Shown here in pieces: positions 24,902 through 34,411 of a DNA stretch of 64,000 bases; positions within the stretch are counted from its first letter, which is position 1, and the number at the start of each line of letters is the position of its first letter. The notes under the pieces were generated by a model. The model had not been told where the DNA came from. It searched no databases and saw only the letters and a program-made list of their open reading frames with translations. This stretch comes from Chitinophaga varians (lineage in GTDB: Bacteria > Bacteroidota > Bacteroidia > Chitinophagales > Chitinophagaceae): positions 489,129 to 553,128 of the forward strand of contig NZ_JACVFB010000007.1 of assembly GCF_014529945.1 (NCBI RefSeq), given 5' to 3'. Made by a program: the position numbers and the translations under genes.

Positions 24902-26428
24902 ATGTTCGAAAACGTTAATCCCATTACACTCACGCTGGAAGATGCCATCCGGCAAGGACTGACAGCCGGTCTTTCCTACGATTTTGAATTTCTGTCCGAA
25001 GATGTTCCCGGACTGAAAGTGCTGGTTTTTGAGGAAGATGTACATACCGGTCAGCTATTGGACCTGTATGATATCTATGTAGAACAGGACATCGCCGGCA
25101 TGATTTTCCGGGGCAACCTGCAGGTAGACAACTCCATCATCGATTATGAACCGGACACCTACGCCTGCTTTCTGTGGGTGGCGGGCAACCTCACCTGCCG
25201 CAACCTCATTGCCGGCTGCGTTCCCATCTACGTCAATGGCAACGTCACCGTGCAACAAACTTTCATCGGATATTACAACCACGGCGAAGTGACCATCGCC
25301 GGCGACCTGCACGCCCACCTGTGGATAGAAGACGATCATCAGACCATCGTGCACGGTCAGGTACAGGCAGTTACCTTTGGGCCGGACGAGCAGATCACCA
25401 CGCCGGATTACACGAACTGGCATGATGTATTGTTGCCGGAAATGGCCGCTCAACTGTTGAAGGACGGCTACCTCTTTGCCGGCAATGCTGATCTGATACG
25501 GCTTATCCGGGATGGACAACCCGTTTTCAAACAGGACCTTACACGGACCAGTATTTCTTCAGATGACTTTTACCAGCTGTTGCGCAATGACTTATTTGCT
25601 CCGGACCTCTTCTTCCTGACGGTCGTGCAACAGGCGTGGACACTGCGTTTCTCCCAATATGGCCCCAGGCCGGAAGACTGGAAACTGGACACCCTCTATA
25701 TCAGCAATGAAAAAGAAGGGCGTGCTTTTTTTATTTCCACCGCGCCGGGCAAGCCGCTGTCTTTTCATCAGCAGGTCGCCGAAAACGAGTATGAGGCCAT
25801 CACCGATCTCACCTCAGAAACAGGGCAACAGTTATTCCGCTACTTCAACAAAGCCCGTTCTGTTGTCAGCGCCAAAACCGCCTGGAACAAGTATTACCAA
25901 AGAGATATAGACAAAGAGCAATTGTGGCAGTTGGTCTGGCTGTTTAATCCTGCTGACAACACCGATGATTTCGCTCCCACAGCTACTGCTATCTTCCAAC
26001 GGGTGGTGCTGGCAGCTGAATATCCTTACACGTATATCCATAGCCGTTACCCCGAAGACAGTGCGCTTCGCGGGCTGGATGAAGCGCCCGGCGCCGCACT
26101 GCCGGTTTCCCTGCTGGACGGGCTGTTGGAACACGGCCTCCTTGCGGAGCTCTCCTACCGTGAACCTATATCAGCGGAGATACATAAACTGAATGAAATA
26201 GGTCAGCTCTACCGGAATACCAACTTTAAGACGCCGCCACCTTATGATGAAGCACCGGTGAGCGAAGCGTACCTGCATTTTGTAAATGCGGAATTACAGC
26301 CGCATGGCGCCATGATCGTACGGGTAAACGCCGGCATGGGGAACTACCTGTTGGCCTGTATGCCGGTGGCCAGCATCCCGCAACTGCAACAATGGGCCGA
26401 TGCGCTGGACGTAACCGTGGAGTTCTAG
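24902..26428 (+). CDS. Unknown protein with beta-solenoid-like repeats
   Basis: A 508-aa protein I do not recognise as a named family. Residues about 60-135 carry a repeat of the type G-N/D-L/V-x-x-x (GNLQVDNS, GNLTCRNL, GNVTVQQT, GDLHAHLW), which resembles the short beta-solenoid strands of polymer-forming (bactofilin-like) proteins. The rest is alpha/beta, acidic and rich in aromatic residues. There is no signal peptide or membrane segment, so it is predicted cytoplasmic. It begins 5 bp after the sigma factor and ends 109 bp before FecR, so it is co-transcribed with the sigma factor and breaks the usual sigma/FecR adjacency. Function is not assignable from sequence. Confidence 0.75.
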   Translation: MFENVNPITLTLEDAIRQGLTAGLSYDFEFLSEDVPGLKVLVFEEDVHTGQLLDLYDIYVEQDIAGMIFRGNLQVDNSIIDYEPDTYACFLWVAGNLTCRNLIAGCVPIYVNGNVTVQQTFIGYYNHGEVTIAGDLHAHLWIEDDHQTIVHGQVQAVTFGPDEQITTPDYTNWHDVLLPEMAAQLLKDGYLFAGNADLIRLIRDGQPVFKQDLTRTSISSDDFYQLLRNDLFAPDLFFLTVVQQAWTLRFSQYGPRPEDWKLDTLYISNEKEGRAFFISTAPGKPLSFHQQVAENEYEAITDLTSETGQQLFRYFNKARSVVSAKTAWNKYYQRDIDKEQLWQLVWLFNPADNTDDFAPTATAIFQRVVLAAEYPYTYIHSRYPEDSALRGLDEAPGAALPVSLLDGLLEHGLLAELSYREPISAEIHKLNEIGQLYRNTNFKTPPPYDEAPVSEAYLHFVNAELQPHGAMIVRVNAGMGNYLLACMPVASIPQLQQWADALDVTVEF

Positions 26429-26537
26429 ACACTTACGCTCAAACAGTTACCCATCAACTTTAAAAAAATTTCAAAATTTTTGCTTTTTCTTTTCATCGAA
26501 GTTAACAAGTTGTTGTTTCTATAGTAAAACATCAACT

Positions 26538-27734
26538 TTGGGAGTACCTGACAGCCAACAACCAACCACATTTTTACAACGGGTCGCCTACCTGATCAGC
26601 CGGCACCAGCAAGATCAGCTCACCACCGGTGAAGCCGAAGAACTGCGTGCGTGGCTGGATGCCACACCAGAGAACCGTCGTTTTATGGAACAATGGAACG
26701 ACACCCGTTTGTTGGCCGACAAACTACAACGGTATTCCCAACCCGATGTTAACACCGCCTGGGAAGCCTTCCGGGCCAAACACCTGACCGATGCCAACTT
26801 AGAACGTGCACCACGCAAAACCTTCCGGCTGACCTGGCGCCACTGGAGCACCGCCGCAGCGGTGGTTTTGCTGGCCGGCACCGCCTGGTACGTCCAGCGC
26901 TCCCGCCCTGCCGCCCCTATTGCCCAACAGCAGGAACAGGCCCCTGTACTGCCAGGCACCAGCAAAGCTGTGCTCACCCTGGCCGACGGCTCCACCATAC
27001 AGCTGGACAGCGCCGGACAGCAGGTAATTGCACAGGGCGCCGCCAGCATCCGGCAACAGAACGGGCAACTCCGTTACGACGTACAAAATCCGGACGCAGC
27101 ACCTGCACTGAATACACTGACTACTCCCCGTGGCGGCCAGTTCAGGGTAATACTCCCCGATGGCACCGCCGTATGGCTCAACGCCGCCTCTTCCATCACC
27201 TACCCCACCGCCTTCCGCGAAGGCAACAGACAGGTAAGCATCACCGGTGAAGCTTATCTGGAAGTAACATCAAAAGCCAACCATCCCTTTCAGGTCAGGC
27301 TCAACGACCAGACCACTGTAGACGTACTGGGCACGAGCTTCTGCATCAGCGCCTATGCCAACGAAAATACCATCAGCACCACCCTGGTGAGCGGCGCGGT
27401 AAAAGTCAACACCGGCAGCACTTCCCGCACCCTCGCTCCCGGCCAGCAGGCACAGATCTCCAATGGCAGCATACGGGTAAGCCCAACAGACACCGCCGCC
27501 GCCATCGCCTGGAAAAACGGGGAGTTCTATTTTAACAATGCTGATATACCCGCCATCATGCGGCAACTGGAAAGATGGTACGACGTACATGCGGTATACG
27601 AGGGCCACATCCCTGCCCGCACCTTCCAGGGCGAAATACAACGCAACCTGCCACTGGAAGACATACTGGAAGGCCTGCAATCAACAGGCATCCGTTTTCA
27701 TATGAAAGGAAGAAACATTATTGTACAACCATAA
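26538..27734 (+). CDS. FecR-family anti-sigma regulator (PUL 3)
   Basis: A roughly 398-aa inner-membrane regulator. The N-terminal sigma-binding part (AYLISRHQQDQLTTGEAEELRAWL) precedes one membrane helix (about 100-116, WSTAAAVVLLAGTAWYV), the FecR domain (TPRGGQFRVILPDGTAVWLNAAS... GEAYLEVTSKANHPFQV... VLGTSFCISAYANE) and a DUF4974-type end (FHMKGRNIIVQP). No ATG precedes this region in frame; the TTG at 26538 is the best start and is uncertain. It should respond to the STN domain of the SusC encoded 196 bp downstream. Confidence 0.9.
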   Translation: MGVPDSQQPTTFLQRVAYLISRHQQDQLTTGEAEELRAWLDATPENRRFMEQWNDTRLLADKLQRYSQPDVNTAWEAFRAKHLTDANLERAPRKTFRLTWRHWSTAAAVVLLAGTAWYVQRSRPAAPIAQQQEQAPVLPGTSKAVLTLADGSTIQLDSAGQQVIAQGAASIRQQNGQLRYDVQNPDAAPALNTLTTPRGGQFRVILPDGTAVWLNAASSITYPTAFREGNRQVSITGEAYLEVTSKANHPFQVRLNDQTTVDVLGTSFCISAYANENTISTTLVSGAVKVNTGSTSRTLAPGQQAQISNGSIRVSPTDTAAAIAWKNGEFYFNNADIPAIMRQLERWYDVHAVYEGHIPARTFQGEIQRNLPLEDILEGLQSTGIRFHMKGRNIIVQP

Positions 27735-27803
27735 ATTGTCATGATTCACAACGAGCGAAACCAGCCATCTATCACGTATATGCGCCACCACTAACACAGG
27801 AAC

Positions 27804-27874
27804 GGCTGTCTTGCCCATAAAAAAACCGGAGGTGATTGGACCCACCCCCGGCGAATGTCAGGACGAAGACAGCC
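27804..27874 (+). promoter_or_regulatory. Two-tier stem structure upstream of SusC (PUL 3)
   Basis: An outer 9-bp stem (GGCTGTCTT at 27804-27812, AAGACAGCC at 27866-27874) encloses an inner stem (CCGGAGGTG at 27826-27834, CACCCCCGG at 27843-27851, one mismatch). It lies 57 bp before the SusC start. There is no T-run, so a leader structure or operator is as likely as a terminator. A CCGG-based stem also lies between FecR and SusC of PUL 4. Confidence 0.45.
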
Positions 27875-27930
27875 ATTATTAAGCTTGACGACTTAAATAC
27901 TGATTATTTACATCCAAACAATGCAAATCT

Positions 27931-30900
27931 ATGCAATTGAATCTTTATGCAAAGACTCTTTCTATACCGGGGTCTTTACCAACCAAAATTGCACTAACAA
28001 TGAGATTAACAGTGATGTTACTGATTGCGGCCACACTAAAGGTTTCTGCCGGCGCTTCTGCGCAGACAGTGTCGCTTTCTGCGCGCAACATCTCCATGGA
28101 AAATGTGTTTACGGCTGTTAAAAAACAGACCGGCTACCTGTTCTTTTATGACCGGGCACTCCTGCGCAGCACCCGGCCGGTAAGTATTCAGGCGCAACAA
28201 CAGCCGCTGCAGGACTTCCTGGCGGACGTGTTTAAAGGCCAGCCACTGGATTACACGATCAAGGACAAGACCGTTTTCATCAAACGGCGCGAGCTGCCTG
28301 TGAGCACACCGGTAGCACAGGAGCCCGTGACCGGCACCGTAAAAGACGCGGCCGGCGTATCATTGCCGGGCGTAACGGTGAAGGTAAAAGGTACCAGCAC
28401 CGGCACCATCACGGACGCAGAAGGCAAATTCAGCATCAAAGCCAATGCAGGCGACGTGCTGGTGGTCACCTATGTAGGCTTTGAACCGAAAGAAATCACC
28501 GTTGGCAGCAACACCGCCATCCCGGTGGTATTGCAAACCGCCGTGAACGCATTGAACGAGACCGTAGTCATCGCCTATGGCACCACCAGCAAAAGATTCA
28601 ATACCGGCTCTGTCAGCAGCGTTAAAACCGGTGACATCGCCTCCAATCCCGTAATGGACCCGCTGTCTGCCCTGCAGGCCAGCGTACCGGGTCTACTGGT
28701 CACTTCCAGCAATGGGCTGCCCGGCTCCGCTTTCAACGTAAGCATCAGAGGCCAGAATTCCGTATTACAAGCCAACCAGCCGCTGTTCATCATCGATGGC
28801 GTGCCTTTCATCACAGACCCCCTCAATGAGTTCACCTCCGCCAACGGCAATCAAAGCCCCATGGCATCCATTAACCCGGCCGACATAGAAAGGATCGATG
28901 TATTGAAAGATGCAGACGCCACCTCCATCTACGGCTCCAGAGGCGCTAATGGCGTGGTGCTCATTACTACCAAACGCGGGAAAGCCGGTAAAACAAAGAC
29001 GGAGTTCAATGTTTATACCGGCGCCAGCAAGGTAGTGAACATGGTAGACATGCTCTCCACCCCGCAATATGTGCAGATGCGCAAAGAAGCGTTTAAAAAC
29101 GATAACAAAACCTACGATACCGAGACAGCCCCTGACCTGACGCTCTGGGACCAGCAGAAAACCACCGACTGGCAAAAACTGATGATCGGCAATACCGGTC
29201 ACGTGACAGAAGCACAAGGCAGCGTGTCCGGTGGCAACACCCAAACGCAGTTCAGACTGGGCGGCACTTTTCGTAAAGAAACAACCGTGATGCCCAACAA
29301 TCTCGGTTTCACCAAAGGTGCGGGCAGCTTCAGCATTGACCATAGTAATAAAGATGGCCGTTTTCATATCGGCGCTGTCGCTAACTATTCCACACTTAGG
29401 GATAACTCCATCGCCGCCAGCCTGGCTGGTTTTACCGACATGGCTCCTAACTATCCCATCTATGATTCTACCGGTAACTACTACTGGACACCCAACAGCC
29501 TCAACCCCATGGCTTTCCTGCTCCGTAGCTCCGATACCCGCACCAATAACCTGGTGGCACAAACGGATATTCGCTACACCCTGTTTCCCGGCCTCAACCT
29601 GAAAGCCAATGTAGGCTATACCCGCAGCGATATGCAACAAACGCAGCTGGTACCCCTGAAAAGCAATAACCCCAATACCACCACGACCAGTATGGCCAAC
29701 TATGGCAATACACAAGCCAACACCTACATCATTGAACCACAGATCGACTATACCACCCATGTCGGCAAAGGCGACCTGCAGGTACTGGTAGGCGGCAGCT
29801 GGCAGGAAGCCCTCCGCAAAGGCAACTGGGTGGTGGGCGAAGGTTATTCCAGCGATGCCATGCTGGAAAACATGAATGCCGCCGCTAAGCTCACCTCCAA
29901 ATCCAATACGTATGCCCTTTACCGTTATAATGCGGTATTCGGTAAAGTGAATTATAACTGGGACGAAAAATACCTGATCAACGCTACGTTCCGTCGCGAT
30001 GGCTCCACCCGCTTCGGGCCGGGCAACCGCTTCGGCAACTTCGGAGCCGTAGGCGCCGCCTGGATTTTCAGCAAAGAATCCTTCATGCCCAAAAACTCCG
30101 TGCTGAGCTTCGGTAAACTGCGCGCCAGCATCGGTACTTCCGGTAATGATAACATCGGTGATTATAAATACCTCGACAGCTGGACGTCTACCTCCTTCCC
30201 TTATGACGGTGTACCCGGGCTCACGCCTTCGAGACTGGCCAACCCCGCCTACCGCTGGGAGTTAAGCCACAAGAAAGAAGCAGCCCTGGAACTGGGCTTC
30301 TTCAACGACCGGCTGCTGATCAATACCAACTATTACCACAACATTTCCGATAACCAGTTGCTGGACTATAAACTGTCTCCCCAGACAGGCTTCCCTTCTG
30401 TAACACGTAATTTCCCGGCCAAAGTGCTCAACAGCGGATGGGAATTTGAAATCAACACCATCAATATCGACCGGAAAGATTTCACCTGGCGCACGTCCTT
30501 CAACATGTCTATCAACAAAAATGAACTAAAGGAATTCCCCAACATTGAATCTTCTTCCTATAAAGACCTGATGGTGGTTGGTCAACCACTGACTATTCTG
30601 AAAGGATTCCAGTTTGCCGGCATCGACCCGCAAACCGGTATGGCCCTTTTCCAGAGCGCCAAAGGCGGCACCACCACTACTCCGTCGGAGCCGGACGACT
30701 TTGTGATCCTGGGCAACAAGCTCCCGAAATTCTATGGTGGCCTGCAAAATAGTTTTTCCTATAAAGGCGTCAGTCTACAGTTCCTCTTCCAGTTCGTGAA
30801 ACAGGAAGGTACCTCTTTCAATTACGGCTACGGCATTCCATATCTCGGCTCCGGTACCAATCAGAGCCTGTATGCGCTTGACCGGTGGACCGCTGCCGGA

Positions 30901-31194
30901 GACAACGCCGGCGTACCTAAAGCCACGGTGGGTTCCGGCGCTGCCAACTTCCGCAGCTTCGCCATCTCTAACGCACAATGGGGTGATGCTTCCTTTATCC
31001 GGTTGAAAAACCTCTCCCTGCGCTACGATCTTTCCAAATATGTACAGCGGTGGAAACTGGCCGGCGCCAGCGTTTATGGCCTCGCACAGAACCTGTTCAC
31101 CATCACCGGATATGAAGGATATGATCCTGAAACACAAGGCAGGATGATGCCTCCGCTGAAAACATATACCATAGGATTACAATTGTCACTCTGA
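27931..31194 (+). CDS. SusC/RagA TonB-dependent receptor with STN domain (PUL 3)
   Basis: A 1087-aa outer-membrane transporter. A signal peptide (MRLTVMLLIAATLKVSAGASAQ after a 23-residue n-region) is followed by STN (NISMENVFTAVKKQTGYLFF... LDYTIKDKTVFIKR), the carboxypeptidase-like domain (GTVKDAAGVSLPGVTVKVKG), the plug (VVIAYGTTSKRFNTGSVSSV... VLKDADATSIYGSRGANGVV) and a barrel ending LKTYTIGLQLSL. ATG 27931 gives the same n-region style as the PUL 4 receptor. The TonB-box region has VVIAYGT instead of the more common VVVGYGT. The SusD partner starts 14 bp downstream. Confidence 0.95.
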   Translation: MQLNLYAKTLSIPGSLPTKIALTMRLTVMLLIAATLKVSAGASAQTVSLSARNISMENVFTAVKKQTGYLFFYDRALLRSTRPVSIQAQQQPLQDFLADVFKGQPLDYTIKDKTVFIKRRELPVSTPVAQEPVTGTVKDAAGVSLPGVTVKVKGTSTGTITDAEGKFSIKANAGDVLVVTYVGFEPKEITVGSNTAIPVVLQTAVNALNETVVIAYGTTSKRFNTGSVSSVKTGDIASNPVMDPLSALQASVPGLLVTSSNGLPGSAFNVSIRGQNSVLQANQPLFIIDGVPFITDPLNEFTSANGNQSPMASINPADIERIDVLKDADATSIYGSRGANGVVLITTKRGKAGKTKTEFNVYTGASKVVNMVDMLSTPQYVQMRKEAFKNDNKTYDTETAPDLTLWDQQKTTDWQKLMIGNTGHVTEAQGSVSGGNTQTQFRLGGTFRKETTVMPNNLGFTKGAGSFSIDHSNKDGRFHIGAVANYSTLRDNSIAASLAGFTDMAPNYPIYDSTGNYYWTPNSLNPMAFLLRSSDTRTNNLVAQTDIRYTLFPGLNLKANVGYTRSDMQQTQLVPLKSNNPNTTTTSMANYGNTQANTYIIEPQIDYTTHVGKGDLQVLVGGSWQEALRKGNWVVGEGYSSDAMLENMNAAAKLTSKSNTYALYRYNAVFGKVNYNWDEKYLINATFRRDGSTRFGPGNRFGNFGAVGAAWIFSKESFMPKNSVLSFGKLRASIGTSGNDNIGDYKYLDSWTSTSFPYDGVPGLTPSRLANPAYRWELSHKKEAALELGFFNDRLLINTNYYHNISDNQLLDYKLSPQTGFPSVTRNFPAKVLNSGWEFEINTINIDRKDFTWRTSFNMSINKNELKEFPNIESSSYKDLMVVGQPLTILKGFQFAGIDPQTGMALFQSAKGGTTTTPSEPDDFVILGNKLPKFYGGLQNSFSYKGVSLQFLFQFVKQEGTSFNYGYGIPYLGSGTNQSLYALDRWTAAGDNAGVPKATVGSGAANFRSFAISNAQWGDASFIRLKNLSLRYDLSKYVQRWKLAGASVYGLAQNLFTITGYEGYDPETQGRMMPPLKTYTIGLQLSL

Positions 31195-31208
31195 TAAAAT
31201 ATACTGAC

Positions 31209-32597
31209 ATGAAACGCATTTATATATATATCATTTTACTGGCCATCAGCACCACGGTGGCTTGTAACAAGTATGTAGACACGCCGCTGCCGAAAAACGA
31301 ACTGGTGTCCGATCTGGTGTTCACCGATGATAAAACTGCTACCGCAGCGGTGACAGGCCTGTACACCGATATGAACGGCTTCAATTATCAGTTTGCCAAT
31401 GTGCTGCTCAGCTTTTTGTCGGCCATGCAGGCCGATGAAATGTATTATTTCTCTGCGTTCGAGAACTACGACGTATTCCGGGAAAACAGGCTGGTACCCA
31501 GCAGCCAGTACGTAAAGAGCATGTTTGCCGACCAGTATGGCTTTATTTATCATACCAATGCCTGTCTGGAAGGATTACAGAAAGCTACCGGCCTTTCTCC
31601 CAATGTTAAAAACCAGTTGTTGGGCGAATCTTATTTCATGCGTTCCTTCTTCTATTTTTACCTGGTCAATATGTATGGTGATGTACCGCTGATTACCACC
31701 ACCAACTACGAAGAGAACGGCCTCAAACCACGCGCCAGCCGGTCTGCCGTCTATGATAACATCATCAAAGACCTGAACGATGCCGTATCCCTGATGGGCG
31801 AAGACTATCCGACCGGCACCCGGGTTCGTCCCAACAAATCTGCCGCCAACGCGCTGCTGGCGCGGGTTTACCTTTACAACCAACAATGGGCGCAGGCAGA
31901 AGCTACCGCCGGAAAAGTGATCGCTAATAATAAATATTCCCTGCTGACAGACCTGAACAAGGTGTTCCTCGCCAACAGCGGCGAAGCTATTTTCCAGCTG
32001 CAACCGGTGAACGTGGCAGGCGGCCGCAATACCTGGGAGGGTTTTACCGCCGCTCCCGCCAATGCCACCGCTACCGCCGTTTTCCGGCTGGACACGTTGA
32101 ATTTTATCCGCCGCTTTGAGCCTAACGATCTGCGGCTGACCAACTGGACCGGTTTCCGTAAAACGTCTACCGGGGCGACTTACTATTTTCCGTTTAAATA
32201 TAAAATCAGAGTGGGCACACTGGGTGTGTTAACAGAGTATTCCATGGTGATGCGCCTGGCCGAGCAATACCTCATCCGCGCCGAGGCCCGCATCCAGCAA
32301 GGGAAACTGGACGAAGGCCGTGCTGATCTCGATGCCATCCGTGTTCGTGCAGGCCTTCCCGTATTATCCACTACGCTCAGCAAAGAGGAGCTGCTGAAAG
32401 CCGTAGCCAAAGAAAGACACCTGGAGCTGTTCACCGAATGGGGCCACCGCTGGTTTGACCTGAAACGGACCAAACAATCCGCCGCCGTGCTGCAGCCCAT
32501 CAAACGCGCCAACTGGCAGGATACGGATACCCTGTATCCTATCCCGGTAGACGCCACCAGCACCAATCCCAACCTCACCCAAAATCCGGGATACTAA
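31209..32597 (+). CDS. SusD/RagB-like lipoprotein (PUL 3)
   Basis: A 462-aa outer-membrane lipoprotein (signal to Cys19, ISTTVAC), on the short side for SusD. Conserved stretches are LLGESYFMRSFFYFYLVNMYGDVPLI, YSMVMRLAEQYLIRAEARIQQGK, VRAGLPVLSTTLSKEELLKAV and KERHLELFTEWGHRWFDLKRT, with the standard ending YPIPVDATSTNPNLTQNPGY. Its stop codon overlaps the start of the next gene by one base (TAATG), so the downstream thioredoxin-fold protein is translationally coupled. Confidence 0.95.
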   Translation: MKRIYIYIILLAISTTVACNKYVDTPLPKNELVSDLVFTDDKTATAAVTGLYTDMNGFNYQFANVLLSFLSAMQADEMYYFSAFENYDVFRENRLVPSSQYVKSMFADQYGFIYHTNACLEGLQKATGLSPNVKNQLLGESYFMRSFFYFYLVNMYGDVPLITTTNYEENGLKPRASRSAVYDNIIKDLNDAVSLMGEDYPTGTRVRPNKSAANALLARVYLYNQQWAQAEATAGKVIANNKYSLLTDLNKVFLANSGEAIFQLQPVNVAGGRNTWEGFTAAPANATATAVFRLDTLNFIRRFEPNDLRLTNWTGFRKTSTGATYYFPFKYKIRVGTLGVLTEYSMVMRLAEQYLIRAEARIQQGKLDEGRADLDAIRVRAGLPVLSTTLSKEELLKAVAKERHLELFTEWGHRWFDLKRTKQSAAVLQPIKRANWQDTDTLYPIPVDATSTNPNLTQNPGY

Positions 32598-34411
32598 TGA
32601 AGCGTACTTTTTCATTTGCCATATTGTTCCTGCTGCTGCTGACCGGCGTTGCTCCCAACGCCCGGTCACAGCAACGGGTAACCATCGCGCCGCAATATCC
32701 GCAGCGCGGCGATCTTGTCACGGTGACCTACGATCCACAGTCACCGGCTGCTGTTATCCCTGACAGCGTATCCGGTATCACACTGGTATTCTCCTACTCT
32801 AATTTTTATGATGTAGCCAACAGAATACCTATGTACCGACAGGGCCACAAGTGGACGACCTCCTTCCGCCTGGCAGGTTTTGCCACCTATGCTACCTTTT
32901 ACCTGGAAAGCGGTGAGCTCATCGACAAGCCCGCAGCAGACAGCCACTACGCAGTATCCGTATACGCCGGCCATCAGCCGGTGGAAAACGGACTGTTGTA
33001 CAAAGCCTATAGTCTGTCTGCACAACGGGGCAAGTCGCCCGGGCTCGCCGCAGAACAGGCCTCCCTGTACCAACAGGAGCTGGACCTGCACCCGGGTAAC
33101 TATGAAGCGAAAGTACGCCTGCTGCAATACAACATGCAGCACGCCCCTGATGCCAAAGCCCGGGAAACCTTCCGCCAGCAGGCCCTTCAGGTGATCGCAC
33201 AGAAATTCAACAGCGCCCCCTCCAATGCGGGCAATCTCAACAAAGTGACCATGGGCTACCTCATCATCGGTGAGAACACCCGCGTAGACTCCATCCGGCA
33301 GGTGGTGATGAAACGTTTTCCCGGCAGCGAGGCCGGCATAGAACAACTGGCCACCAATATCCGCAAGGAGAAAGATACCGCCACCCGGATACAACTGCTG
33401 GAACAGGCCCTGCAAAAAGAAACACCGCAAAACGTGAACGCCTACACGGGCATGCATGAACAGCTGTTCCAGCTATATGCCGCGCAACGCAACACCTTAA
33501 AAACGTTGTACCATGCCCGTAAGGTAGCCAGCCAGCGCCGCAATCCCTGGACTGCCGAGACTCTGAAAGACCTGGCCACTACCCTGCAAACCCATCAGCT
33601 GGCGCCCGATACCGCCCGTTACTATGCCAGGCTGGCCCTGTCGCAGGCCGACAGCTTCCCGGCCGGTATTATCCGGTATTTCCCGGAAACAGGCTACATC
33701 TACCCGTTTGTAAGTGACAGCACCCGCAAGGCCGTTACCCGCAAAGCTCAGGGCAATCTTCTCTCCCTGCTGGGCTTGATAGACCTCCAACAGGCACGCC
33801 TGCACGAAGCGACGCAGCAGGTGGACAGTGCCGTCGCGCTCTCTCCGGACAATGAGACGCTTCACAACGCAACCCTCTTCTACACCCAAACCGGGAACAC
33901 GGCCAAACTAACATCACTGCAACAGCTGCAGAAGAAAATACTGCTCGACAAAGTACGCCGCCAGCTCATCAGCCGGCCCGCCCCTTCGCTGCAATCATTT
34001 GTGGACATGAAAGGTCAACCGGTATCGCCCGCCGTCCTGAAAGATAAAATTATACTGATTGATTTCTGGGCCACCTGGTGCGGCCCCTGCATGCAGGAAA
34101 TGCCTTACCTGCAACAATTGTATGAGGCTTATCAAAACAATCCCAAAGTGGTTTTTATGGTAGTCAACAGCGGCGCGCGCAACACGCTCGCAGATGCACA
34201 GGGATGGTCCGGGCATAAAAAGTATACCTTCCCGGTATATTACAATACCGATCCCGACGTAGGAGAGAAATTCCGTTTCAATATTATTCCGGCTACTTAC
34301 ATCATAGACCCGAAAGGCAATATCCGTTTCAGCAACATCGGTTTTGAAGGCCCGGAGATAGCCGCCAAACTAAAGCTCCAGCTGGAACTGGTGGAATCAG
34401 CCACCCGCTGA
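32597..34411 (+). CDS. TlpA-type thioredoxin-fold protein, 604 aa (PUL 3)
   Basis: An exported protein with signal peptide (LLLLTGVAPNARSQ), an N-terminal beta-rich region (about 25-140), a long helical region with TPR-like character (about 150-440), and a C-terminal TlpA/thioredoxin domain. The active site is FWATWCGPCMQEMP (Cys495/Cys498) and the cis-Pro loop is IIPATYI. Such proteins reduce or isomerise disulfides in the periplasm. It is coupled to SusD by a one-base overlap and ends PUL 3 in place of the usual glycosidases. Its last 15 bp overlap the 3' end of the convergent gene. Confidence 0.9.
   Translation: MKRTFSFAILFLLLLTGVAPNARSQQRVTIAPQYPQRGDLVTVTYDPQSPAAVIPDSVSGITLVFSYSNFYDVANRIPMYRQGHKWTTSFRLAGFATYATFYLESGELIDKPAADSHYAVSVYAGHQPVENGLLYKAYSLSAQRGKSPGLAAEQASLYQQELDLHPGNYEAKVRLLQYNMQHAPDAKARETFRQQALQVIAQKFNSAPSNAGNLNKVTMGYLIIGENTRVDSIRQVVMKRFPGSEAGIEQLATNIRKEKDTATRIQLLEQALQKETPQNVNAYTGMHEQLFQLYAAQRNTLKTLYHARKVASQRRNPWTAETLKDLATTLQTHQLAPDTARYYARLALSQADSFPAGIIRYFPETGYIYPFVSDSTRKAVTRKAQGNLLSLLGLIDLQQARLHEATQQVDSAVALSPDNETLHNATLFYTQTGNTAKLTSLQQLQKKILLDKVRRQLISRPAPSLQSFVDMKGQPVSPAVLKDKIILIDFWATWCGPCMQEMPYLQQLYEAYQNNPKVVFMVVNSGARNTLADAQGWSGHKKYTFPVYYNTDPDVGEKFRFNIIPATYIIDPKGNIRFSNIGFEGPEIAAKLKLQLELVESATR

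Noticed and set aside
28765..29760. 331-codon open frame on the minus strand
   Set aside because: Antisense to the SusC gene of PUL 3. The real gene has all family features in this stretch.
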